Source: an uncultured Anaerolineaceae bacterium
Lineage (GTDB): Bacteria > Chloroflexota > Anaerolineae > Anaerolineales > Anaerolineaceae
NCBI GenBank assembly: GCA_937863605.1
Contig: CALMGN010000131.1
Location: 1 to 33,195, forward strand
DNA: 33,195 nt
Direction: 5' to 3'
The translations under genes and the position numbers were made by a program. The notes under the pieces are model-generated. The model made no database searches and was not told the DNA's origin. It saw only the letters and a list, made by a program, of their open reading frames with translations. Numbering within the stretch: the first letter of the stretch is position 1; each line of letters begins with the position of its first letter. Shown piece by piece: positions 18,965-26,886 of this stretch.

Positions 18965-20158
18965 GTGTCCAAAACTACCCGATACGCAATGTTTGCCATG
19001 CTCTACTTCGCGCAAGGCGCGGTGTTGAGTTATTTTACAGCGCTGAACTCGCTGTATTTGCTTGGGTTTAACCTGACCATGAGCCAGATCGGGTTGGTCG
19101 GGACAGTCGGGCTGATTCCACTGGTGCTCAAGATATTCCTTGGCATGCTCAGCGATCGGGTCAATTTGTTCGGAAAAGGCCACCGCCGCCCGTATATCGT
19201 CATCGGGCTTTTTTTACAATCTGCCTGCCTGTTGGCAGTCCCTTTGCTGCATCCTGGCAGGCAGTACGGCCTGTTTTTAGGGCTGGCCTTCCTGATGATG
19301 AGCGGCATGGCTTTGTACGATACCGCCACGGACGGGCTGGCACTCGATTCAACGCCGAAGGAGGAACAAGGCGCGATTCAGGGGTTCATGGTTGGCGGGC
19401 GGGCGCTTGGGGTGGTGTTGATTTCAGGCGTAATCGGCATTTTAGTGGAGCGCACCTCCTGGACGGCTGCCTTTGCCTTGCTGGCGGTGTTGAGCCTGCT
19501 GCCGCTGCCGTTGGTTTTCGCTGCCCGCGAACCAGACCGCCGCCCGGAGCAAAAATTCGAGTGGAAGGCCTTCAGCGCTTTCAAAGCCTGGCCTTTGATC
19601 GCGCTTGGCTTGCTAGGGGCGGTATACTCGTTGGTGATTAATGGCGCCAATCAGATCATGAATCCGTTTTTGCAGGAACGCTTCAATATCAGCCTGGGAA
19701 CAGCCGGCCTGGTGACCACCGTCTGGGGGCTGGGTGTGGTTGCCGGCTCGTTGGCGGGGGGGAAACTCGCCGACCGCTGGGGTCACCGTCAGGCGGCTTT
19801 ACGCGCCATTCTGCTGTCGTTTGCCAGCATTTTGCTGCTGGCATTTGTGGTGAATTCGTGGCTGGTTTGGCCGCTGGCAGCCCTGTTTGGGCTGGCATAC
19901 GGTTTCTATGAGACGATTTACTTTGCGATCGCAATGAACCGTACTGATCCGCGTATCGCCGCGTCCATGTTTGCCATTCTGATGGCGGTCGCCAACCTGG
20001 GAACCGGCATTGGCCTGGGTCTGGCTGGCGGTCTGGTGGATTCGGTCGGGTTCGCCTCCACCTTTGCGATTTTGGCGGTGATCAACCTGGCTGGACTGAT
20101 CCTGCTGCCAGCTATCTTTGGCAGGCAAAAGCAGGCCGTCCCGGTCGAAGCCGGGTAA
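18965..20158 (+). CDS. MFS transporter
   Basis: About 12 hydrophobic segments. Repeat MFS loops GMLSDRVNLFGKGHRRPYI and GGKLADRWGHRQAALRA. Probable GTG start at 18965 (VSKTTRYAMFAMLYFAQG), with the ORF open upstream to 18887. Confidence 0.88.
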   Translation: MSKTTRYAMFAMLYFAQGAVLSYFTALNSLYLLGFNLTMSQIGLVGTVGLIPLVLKIFLGMLSDRVNLFGKGHRRPYIVIGLFLQSACLLAVPLLHPGRQYGLFLGLAFLMMSGMALYDTATDGLALDSTPKEEQGAIQGFMVGGRALGVVLISGVIGILVERTSWTAAFALLAVLSLLPLPLVFAAREPDRRPEQKFEWKAFSAFKAWPLIALGLLGAVYSLVINGANQIMNPFLQERFNISLGTAGLVTTVWGLGVVAGSLAGGKLADRWGHRQAALRAILLSFASILLLAFVVNSWLVWPLAALFGLAYGFYETIYFAIAMNRTDPRIAASMFAILMAVANLGTGIGLGLAGGLVDSVGFASTFAILAVINLAGLILLPAIFGRQKQAVPVEAG

Positions 20159-20205
20159 TACCCGCGGACAAATCTGCGTGTAAAATTAATGAAAAAGGAG
20201 CAGCA

Positions 20206-20748
20206 ATGACCCCGGATAATCAGACATCTCCCCAGGTACCTTTCCCCAATGCATACTGGGTCGTTCCCGGAAAATTATTGGCGGGTGATTATCCCGACGA
20301 AATGGAGCAGCACCAAACCCGGCAAAAAATCCTGCGCATGCTCCAGATGGGAATCAATTGCTTTATCGATTTAACCAATCCCGGTGACGTCTCGACCTCC
20401 TATCACCAAATATTAAGAGAGGAGGCTGCTGATTTGGGTGTTGGTGTCGATATATTTGAACATCGGATTGAGGATTTCGGAGTGCCTCAGCCGTTAGAGA
20501 TGAAAGCCATCTTAGATGAGATCGACCAGGCGGTGGAAGCAGAGAAAATTGTGTACGTTCACTGTTTGGCCGGGCTTGGCCGCACCGGGACGGTGGTCGG
20601 CTGCTACCTGGTGCGCCACGGGGAAGAGGGTGAAGCTGCGCTTCAGAAATTAACCGAACTGAGAAAAGCAACATTGAAAGCGCACCTGCCCTCACCGGAG
20701 CACTCCAGGCAGGAAATGATGATATTGGGCTGGCGGGTGGGTCAGTAG
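20206..20748 (+). CDS. Dual-specificity/tyrosine phosphatase-like protein
   Basis: P-loop VHCLAGLGRTGTVVGCYLV (HCx5R) with upstream general-acid-like HRIEDFGVPQ. Confidence 0.88.
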   Translation: MTPDNQTSPQVPFPNAYWVVPGKLLAGDYPDEMEQHQTRQKILRMLQMGINCFIDLTNPGDVSTSYHQILREEAADLGVGVDIFEHRIEDFGVPQPLEMKAILDEIDQAVEAEKIVYVHCLAGLGRTGTVVGCYLVRHGEEGEAALQKLTELRKATLKAHLPSPEHSRQEMMILGWRVGQ

Positions 20749-21174
20749 ATGGACATCGAGATTCGCGAATTCACACCTGCGGATTCTCTTCTGGCGCTAA
20801 CGCTTTGGAAATCCAGCGAGGGGATCGGGCTTAGTGCCGCCGATGAGCCGGAACGCATTGCGGGCTACCTGGCGCGCAACCCGGGCATGAGTTTCACCGC
20901 CTGGGACGGCGAGACCCTGGTAGGGGCAGTGCTATGCGGGCATGACGGACGGCGCGGCTATTTGCACCACCTGGCAGTCGACCGGGCTTACCGCGAGCAG
21001 GGGATTGGAAGGGCGCTGGTTGACCGCTGCCATGCCGCGCTGCAAGCGTTAGGCATCGAAAAGGTCCACATCTTTGTTTACCGTGACAACGAAGCTGCCC
21101 TGGCCTTTTGGAAGGGCGTTCGTTATGTTACGCGGGATACATTGGAACTGATGTCCGCCAGCCTGGATGAATAA
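20749..21174 (+). CDS. GNAT family N-acetyltransferase
   Basis: LHHLAVDRAYREQGIGRALVDRCHAALQALGIEKVHIFVYRDNEAALAFWKGVRY. The ATG immediately follows the upstream stop (TAGATG). Confidence 0.92.
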   Translation: MDIEIREFTPADSLLALTLWKSSEGIGLSAADEPERIAGYLARNPGMSFTAWDGETLVGAVLCGHDGRRGYLHHLAVDRAYREQGIGRALVDRCHAALQALGIEKVHIFVYRDNEAALAFWKGVRYVTRDTLELMSASLDE

Positions 21175-21182
21175 CGCAACAA

Positions 21183-21689
21183 TTATTGCGTAGCTCGCAG
21201 CGGCACCTCGACAATGATTTTGAGGGCATCACCCTCAACTGTGATGGATTTGAACACGGCTGCTTCCCGAACCGCGCCCGCTTCGCGCTGCAGCGCATCT
21301 TCCAGAGCGCGGTTGATCTTGTCCATGGTCGCGGCAGAGTTGTCTGCACCGGGAATGTCCAGGGCGATCACACCCACGCGCGGGGCTCCATCGACCACGG
21401 CAAAGGCCAGGGTCATGCTGCCCTGCACCAACTGACCGGGGGAAATTTCGTAGGTGCCATCCACGCGGATTGAATCCGGTTCGATGAAATCGACAACGTT
21501 GATCGTCGCCTGGGGTTGGCTGCCGCTGGCTGCGGTGATAACTCCCATCACCCCGGAAACTAGCCGGGTGACGGCTTGCTCGTCCAGGCTAATCGGGATC
21601 GCAAGTTTGCCGCCTTTGAGACTGAAATTGCAGGCGCTAGCACCTAGGGCAAGGATCAGGGTGATTAGTGCGATTCGATAGATTTTCAT
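21183..21689 (-). CDS. Lipoprotein of unknown function
   Basis: 168 aa, signal peptide with lipobox-like ALGASAC; convergent with the GNAT gene (8-bp gap). Confidence 0.75.
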   Translation of the reverse strand: MKIYRIALITLILALGASACNFSLKGGKLAIPISLDEQAVTRLVSGVMGVITAASGSQPQATINVVDFIEPDSIRVDGTYEISPGQLVQGSMTLAFAVVDGAPRVGVIALDIPGADNSAATMDKINRALEDALQREAGAVREAAVFKSITVEGDALKIIVEVPLRATQ

Positions 21690-21859
21690 GGTTGATGTTC
21701 CTTCTTAACGCTTATATGAAACCAGTAAAAGAGTAGAGGGAATATAACATAGGGAAGCGGAAGGATGTCAAGGTGTTGCTTGATTGGCGAAAATAAAACC
21801 AAAGGATTTCAAGTTTATACTCGTTATCAAGCTGCCGAGAAAAAATCAAAAAAATTTGT

Positions 21860-22144
21860 TTATTCGGTTTCTACTATTTTCGAAGTTTTTGTCTTTTTCG
21901 TAATCGGATTAACTTCAGAAGCATCTACTGAAATATTTGTTACTTCATTAAATTTTTGGAAGCCAATTTTAAGGACAGGAATAATAGCCGCAGGTTGAAT
22001 TTCGTCAGGGCTCGGTCCGACATTCGCCGCTCCTATTCCAAATTCGACGTAAAGTCCCCAAATTCCTTCATGGATATCTTGGGATTTTAATAGTGCTGTA
22101 ACTACTTCTTTATGCGTAAAGACTAGATTCGTGATCTCAGGCAT
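21860..22144 (-). CDS. Conserved-looking hypothetical protein, third gene of the HicAB-like operon
   Basis: 94 aa; start overlaps the end of the HicB-like gene by 8 nt. Sequence MPEITNLVFTHKEVVTALLKSQDIHEGIWGLYVEFGIGAANVGPSPDEIQPAAIIPVLKIGFQKF. Confidence 0.7.
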   Translation of the reverse strand: MPEITNLVFTHKEVVTALLKSQDIHEGIWGLYVEFGIGAANVGPSPDEIQPAAIIPVLKIGFQKFNEVTNISVDASEVNPITKKTKTSKIVETE

Positions 22145-22661
22145 GGTTTAACTCCATTAGACGGGTGTTTGCACGATTTCCAATGGTAATTTCGGCAATA
22201 TAATTGGCTGGAGTTTCACTGGTATGCATTTTGCCCAATTGTTGGAAATCCCCGATCAAAATAGGTGTACTCGCGACAATTTGGCCAGATAAATTTTCAC
22301 ATAAGTGTTGATATAAATTCTGCGCACCGACTTTTTCAGCAATCGCATCAACAAGAAACTGGTTCAGACTAACCCCATCCATATTGGCAAGCCTGACGGC
22401 TTGTTTATGCAAACTCTTTGGTAAGCGCAAAGCAACCCGCCCTCCAAAATCTTGAGTCATGAAGGGTTCTGGGATAGACAATTCTTGATCAAGTGCGGCT
22501 TCAACCCAGGATTCTGCTGCACTAACCAGGTTTTCCATTGCTTCTGCGATGGTATCACCTTGGGCAAAACAACCAGGGAACTCTACGATTTCGCCTGAAT
22601 AAGTATCATCATCGTTTTTTAGAAATACAAAAGAGTAGGGTTTACTTAGGAAGTTATTCAT
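22137..22661 (-). CDS. HicB family antitoxin-like protein (HicB domain + RHH/toxin-operon type C-terminal region)
   Basis: YSFVFLKNDDDTYSGEIVEFPGCFAQGDTIAEAMENLVSAAESWVEAAL then GGRVALRLPKSLHKQAVRLANMDGVSLNQFLVDAIAEKVG. Confidence 0.88.
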   Translation of the reverse strand: MNNFLSKPYSFVFLKNDDDTYSGEIVEFPGCFAQGDTIAEAMENLVSAAESWVEAALDQELSIPEPFMTQDFGGRVALRLPKSLHKQAVRLANMDGVSLNQFLVDAIAEKVGAQNLYQHLCENLSGQIVASTPILIGDFQQLGKMHTSETPANYIAEITIGNRANTRLMELNHA

Positions 22662-22680
22662 CTATTTACTCAACTTTTCA

Positions 22681-22989
22681 TTAATGGTCTAATAGCCATT
22701 GGCGCCAAGCGTCTACATCATCTTCGAGTGTATTTAGGATGCTTTTTGCAGTGAATTTTGCGATTTGTCGATGACCAGGGATGCTTAATGGAAATCGGTT
22801 TGGCAATTGCCGAAGGACATAGGTTGGTTCTGCTCCACGTTTTGAACGTTCTCTCCCCAATTTTTTAGCGAGAGACTCTAATTCACCCTGTTTGATATTA
22901 CCCGTTCTTGCTCGAAGGGCATTAATTTCCAACTCGAGTTTATTAAGAGTATCTTCGTCCATGATATCACAGGTGATATTGCTTTTCAA
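22681..22989 (-). CDS. Divergent HicA-like (toxin-position) protein
   Basis: 102 aa upstream of HicB-like gene. LGRERSKRGAEPTYVLRQLPNRFPLSIPGHRQIAKFTAKSILNTLEDDV resembles the HicA beta-strand/SIL core. Start could be the internal Met (MDEDTLNKLE, 22962). Confidence 0.6.
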   Translation of the reverse strand: MKSNITCDIMDEDTLNKLELEINALRARTGNIKQGELESLAKKLGRERSKRGAEPTYVLRQLPNRFPLSIPGHRQIAKFTAKSILNTLEDDVDAWRQWLLDH

Positions 22990-23209
22990 TATGTTTAGGG
23001 GATTCTTTGCAAACTCTCATATTCCTCTGCGTGGTTTTCCCCATTAACTCATTCCTAAATACGCTCACTTTTCAATAATTAATCCAATTTATTGTACATA
23101 TTCAATTTCCGGGTTCTCATAACAAATTTGAAAGGTGCGATTTTATAGGTTTACCCTATTAATCCCCCTCAAATTCCCAAGTTGGGGGCCTGAATAATAG
23201 AACATACAT

Positions 23210-23339
23210 TCTATATTTTGGTGATGATAACATTGGAATACAAATTATGTTCATATAATATTATATACGAAGGCAAGAATTGTAGCCAAAACTCTAACGT
23301 CAATTTCCAGAGAATATTAATGTTGCACCAAAATATAGA
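23210..23339. repeat. 14-bp perfect inverted repeat (TCTATATTTTGGTG / CACCAAAATATAGA) enclosing AT-rich DNA
   Basis: Arms at 23210-23223 and 23326-23339, with an internal near-palindrome TTCATATAATATTATATACGAA. Confidence 0.6.
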
Positions 23340-23380
23340 TCACATAGTCGAGCAGCCCTCCTTAGGGAGCAACCTTAAAT

Positions 23381-23407
23381 AAAAAAGAGGATGTCGGGTA
23401 CATCCTC
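23381..23407 (-). terminator. Intrinsic terminator of tRNA-Pro
   Basis: On the minus strand: GAGGATGT-ACCCG-ACATCCTC followed by TTTTTTATTT; starts 8 nt past the tRNA 3' end. Confidence 0.88.
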
Positions 23408-23415
23408 ATAACGTG

Positions 23416-23490
23416 TCGGGGCGGGCGGATTTGAACCGCCGACCTCGCGGACCCGAACCGCGCACTCTAACCGGGCTGAGCCACGCCCCG
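23416..23490 (-). tRNA. tRNA-Pro (anticodon CGG)
   Basis: Minus strand CGGGGCG TG GCTC AGCCCGGTTA GAGT G CGCGG TTCGGGT CCGCG AGGTC GGCGG TTCAAAT CCGCC CGCCCCG A. All four stems pair. CCA is not encoded. Confidence 0.95.
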
Positions 23491-23757
23491 AACGATTGCC
23501 ATTATACTCTACCGCACCCTGCTTTGGCAAGGATTGGTTTTTCAAAGAACGAATGACCTGCCCGGGGCTCCTCGCAAGCAGCCCCCACGATCTTGCACGG
23601 GAGTATAATTCGACCGGTATAATTTCCTTTCCCATCTGGATTCACGCCAGACGGTGAAAATCTGGCATTTCCCATATTCCTTATAAAGCCGAAATTTTTT
23701 CAGTGTGAGGGCGAGTAAAATTCCCTTGCAATCCATCCTATTGATTAATAGAGTGTT

Positions 23758-24996
23758 ATGGGACGAAGACCTTTGATTTTAAATCGCCAGCGGTTGGCAA
23801 TCTGCCTGGCATTCCTGTGGCTGCTGAGCCTGGCGGCGTGTGCTCAGAGCGCAGCCTCCATGGATCACCGCGCAGGTCAGGGGCGGAAGGAGACGCCTGC
23901 TGCTGTGAGTCCGACGGAGCAGCCGACGGAGCAGCCGTCAGATCGAACACCAACACCGACTCTGACCCCGTTCGTTCCGGACCCATTTACCCCAACCCCA
24001 ACAGCATCCCCGACGGCCCAACCAACTCCGAGCCCCACTCCGATTCCTCTGGCGCGCTTCGAGACCGATGCGCTCCACCAGGGGGTACTCCCTGTCAGTT
24101 ACATCCAGGACGAATGCCTCTACCTTGAGGCGCGCTGGAACCCGGACAATGCTGCTCCCGGCACTGTGGTTGTTCCGGTCATGTTCCACGGCATCAGTGT
24201 TGCGGGGCCGCGCGGAAATGACAATATCACCGTCAGTACGGCTTATTTTGAAGCCAGCATGCGCAAAGCCCGACAATTGGGTTTTGAGACCATTTCCATG
24301 CAGCAGCTGGTCGATTTCTTGCAGCACAATGCGTACATTCCGCCGCGTTCGCTCTTATTGATCATTGACGACCGCCGTCTGGGCACGGTTCGCGAACACT
24401 TTTTGCCGGTGCTGAAGAAGTATGATTGGACTTTGACCTTGGCGTACATTACCGGCGTCATCAACGAGCAGGAGTGGAATCAGGTGCGGGATGTGCTGGC
24501 ACGAGGACACACTGAGGTCCAGGCGCATGGGTACCTTCACAATGGCGAGACGTATATCACCGAATGGACCTCGGAAGAGATTATCCGCAATGAGTTGTTC
24601 GCACCGATCACGGCTATAAAAGAGCACCTGGGTTACCGGCCCATTGCTTTTATCTGGCCGGGTGGCAATTTCAACCTGCTGTCCGTTCAAATCGCCCGCG
24701 AAGCCGATTATCAGGTTGGTTTTACTGTTTTTGCCCGCGGTCCGCTGCTTTTCAACTGGATACCGCAGGGTGAAGCGGAACGTGAAATTGGTGATCCGCT
24801 CTTGACCCTGCCGCGCTATTGGAGCACGACGATGTTCAAAAACCTGGATTACGCGGTCGAAATAGGCGCTTCGGCTGCAGCGCAGGCTGAAAAGCAGCGC
24901 GTTGACGAGATCAACTGGTACCGCAGCAACTGTGCAGATTACCCCCCGCTTTCCATCCCCATTCAGAGTAAAGAAGAGGTTCCAGACCGGTGGTAG
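23758..24996 (+). CDS. Polysaccharide deacetylase (CE4/NodB-like) lipoprotein with Pro/Thr-rich linker
   Basis: Lipobox-like LSLAAC, linker TPTPTLTPFVPDPFTPTPTASPTAQPTPSPTPIP, NodB-like LLLIIDDRRLGTVREHFLPVLKKYDWTLTLAYITG, EVQAHGYLHNGE, RPIAFIWPGGNFNLLS. Confidence 0.85.
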   Translation: MGRRPLILNRQRLAICLAFLWLLSLAACAQSAASMDHRAGQGRKETPAAVSPTEQPTEQPSDRTPTPTLTPFVPDPFTPTPTASPTAQPTPSPTPIPLARFETDALHQGVLPVSYIQDECLYLEARWNPDNAAPGTVVVPVMFHGISVAGPRGNDNITVSTAYFEASMRKARQLGFETISMQQLVDFLQHNAYIPPRSLLLIIDDRRLGTVREHFLPVLKKYDWTLTLAYITGVINEQEWNQVRDVLARGHTEVQAHGYLHNGETYITEWTSEEIIRNELFAPITAIKEHLGYRPIAFIWPGGNFNLLSVQIAREADYQVGFTVFARGPLLFNWIPQGEAEREIGDPLLTLPRYWSTTMFKNLDYAVEIGASAAAQAEKQRVDEINWYRSNCADYPPLSIPIQSKEEVPDRW

Positions 24997-25352
24997 ATCC
25001 AAAATGTCCTTTTTGCCGCATCGTTGCCGGCCAGGAGCCGGCACATATCGTTTATCGGGACGATCTGGTGACGGCTTTTCAGACTAATCGTCCGATGGCG
25101 CCCGTCCATCTGTTGATCGTGCCGAACCACCATCTGGAATCGGTTAATGAGGTCGCGGGCGAGGATGAAGCTGCGTTGGGACGCATGGCTGTCGTCGCAA
25201 AACGGTTGGCCAGCGAGCGCGGGGTAGATGGCACCGGTTACCGGCTGGTCATCAACACTGGCCCGGACGCTTTTCAGTCGGTATTTCACCTGCATATGCA
25301 TCTAATCGGCGGGAAACCGCTGCCTCTCCGGATGCTTGGACACGAATTCTAA
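24990..25352 (+). CDS. HIT (histidine triad) family protein
   Basis: CPFCRIVAGQEPAHIVYRDDLVTAF, APVHLLIVPNHHLESVNEV, FHLHMHLIGGKPL. GTG start overlapping the upstream stop. Confidence 0.95.
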   Translation: MVDPKCPFCRIVAGQEPAHIVYRDDLVTAFQTNRPMAPVHLLIVPNHHLESVNEVAGEDEAALGRMAVVAKRLASERGVDGTGYRLVINTGPDAFQSVFHLHMHLIGGKPLPLRMLGHEF

Positions 25353-25353
25353 G

Positions 25354-26886
25354 ATGAAGCCGCGAACCTTCAAACTGCTTGCCGGCATCTCAGCCATAGC
25401 TTTGTTGCGCTGTGTCCTAACAGCACCGCAAGCCGAATTGTGGCGGCCCGGAAGCTCAAACAGCCCATCGGGCCAAACTCCCATCACGGCTGCCACCCCG
25501 CTTCCGGCAACCTATTTACCACCCACTCGTGAACCTGGGCAACCGATTCTTTCGCCAACTCCGGATGCGCAGCGCTTCCTACCGACTCTGCGGGTTAATG
25601 ACGAACAGTATGTACTGCAACCCGGAGATACCCTTGGCAAAATTGCCCAAAAATTTCAGGTTAGCCTGGATCAGTTGATCAGCGCCAACCAGATTGGCAA
25701 TCCGGATCTTGTGGATGTCGGACAGGTGCTGGTCATTCCGGTCGCAACACCTCAGGCCCCCGGTTCGGCCTTCAAAATTATCCCCGACTCTGAATTGGTT
25801 TACGGGCCAGCCAGCATGACGCTCGATGTATTCCAGTATGTTAAATCTACCGGGGGATACCTGGCCAATTATCGCGAAACGCTGGACGACGGCATGTATA
25901 CCGGCGCAGAAATAATTCTCAAAGTTGCGCGTGAATATTCGGTCAACCCGCGCATCCTGCTGGCGGTATTGGATTATATGAGCGGTTGGGTTACCCGGGC
26001 TGAGCCAGCTGAAGGGACTTTGAATTACCCCATGCTGTATTTTGACGGGGACCGGGTTGGGCTGTACCGCCAATTAGCCTGGGCGGCCAACCAGTTGAAT
26101 CGCGGCTATTACCTGTGGAAGGTCAATGCCCTCTCACATTTTGCGCTGGCGGATAACGGCATGACGCCGGCGAATGGGACGATCAATGCTGGCACGGCAG
26201 GCGTGCAACAACTGATGGCAGCCTTGTTTGGCCGCTCTGAATGGGATAAAGCTGTCAGCGACCAGGGTATTTTCGCCACTTACAGCAGCATGTTTGGCTA
26301 TCCGTTTGATCTGGCGATCGAACCCATGATTCCGGCTGATCTTACATCCCCTCCGATGCAGTTGCCATTTGAACCTGGTGTCGTATGGTCGTTCACTGGC
26401 GGACCGCACGGCGGTTGGGGAGATGGGTCGGCCTGGGCAGCCATTGATTTCGCCCCCCCGCCCGGCGCCTACAACTGCTCGGTGAGCGATGCATGGGCGA
26501 CAGCGGTAACAGGTGGAACCGTGGTGCGCTCAGAAACCGGCGTGGTGGTCCTTGACTTGGATGGAGACGGGCTCGAACAAACCGGCTGGACAGTGCTTTA
26601 TTTGCATATCTCCAGCAGCGAGCGCATCCCGGCTGGATCGGTGGTGGCAATTGGCGACCGGATTGGGCACCCCTCGTGTGAGGGAGGGGTTTCGAATGGA
26701 ACGCATCTACACCTCGCGCGGCGGTATAATGGTGAGTGGATACCTGCCGATGGACTTCAGCCATTCAATTTGGACGGTTGGATATCAAGGGGGGTGGGTG
26801 TGGAATATAACGGAACATTGGAGCTGAATGGAGCAACGGTTGAGGCCTGGGACCGCCTGGTACCGCAAAACCAAATATCCCGGTAG
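25354..26886 (+). CDS. LysM + M23-like metallopeptidase protein, paralog 1
   Basis: LysM (YVLQPGDTLGKIAQKFQVSLDQLISANQIGNPDLVDVGQVLVIP), middle region, M23 features GPHGGWGDGSAWAAIDFAPP, LYLHIS, THLHLARRYNGEWI. Listed ORF starts at 25336; 25354 is more likely. Confidence 0.88.
   Translation: MKPRTFKLLAGISAIALLRCVLTAPQAELWRPGSSNSPSGQTPITAATPLPATYLPPTREPGQPILSPTPDAQRFLPTLRVNDEQYVLQPGDTLGKIAQKFQVSLDQLISANQIGNPDLVDVGQVLVIPVATPQAPGSAFKIIPDSELVYGPASMTLDVFQYVKSTGGYLANYRETLDDGMYTGAEIILKVAREYSVNPRILLAVLDYMSGWVTRAEPAEGTLNYPMLYFDGDRVGLYRQLAWAANQLNRGYYLWKVNALSHFALADNGMTPANGTINAGTAGVQQLMAALFGRSEWDKAVSDQGIFATYSSMFGYPFDLAIEPMIPADLTSPPMQLPFEPGVVWSFTGGPHGGWGDGSAWAAIDFAPPPGAYNCSVSDAWATAVTGGTVVRSETGVVVLDLDGDGLEQTGWTVLYLHISSSERIPAGSVVAIGDRIGHPSCEGGVSNGTHLHLARRYNGEWIPADGLQPFNLDGWISRGVGVEYNGTLELNGATVEAWDRLVPQNQISR

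Noticed and set aside
23416-23490. Integrase-driven island at tRNA-Pro as a firm call
   Set aside because: No integrase and no visible att duplication; reported only as a weak compositional observation.
23375-23635. 86-aa minus-strand ORF across the tRNA region
   Set aside because: Overlaps tRNA-Pro and its terminator; translation of tRNA sequence, not a real CDS.
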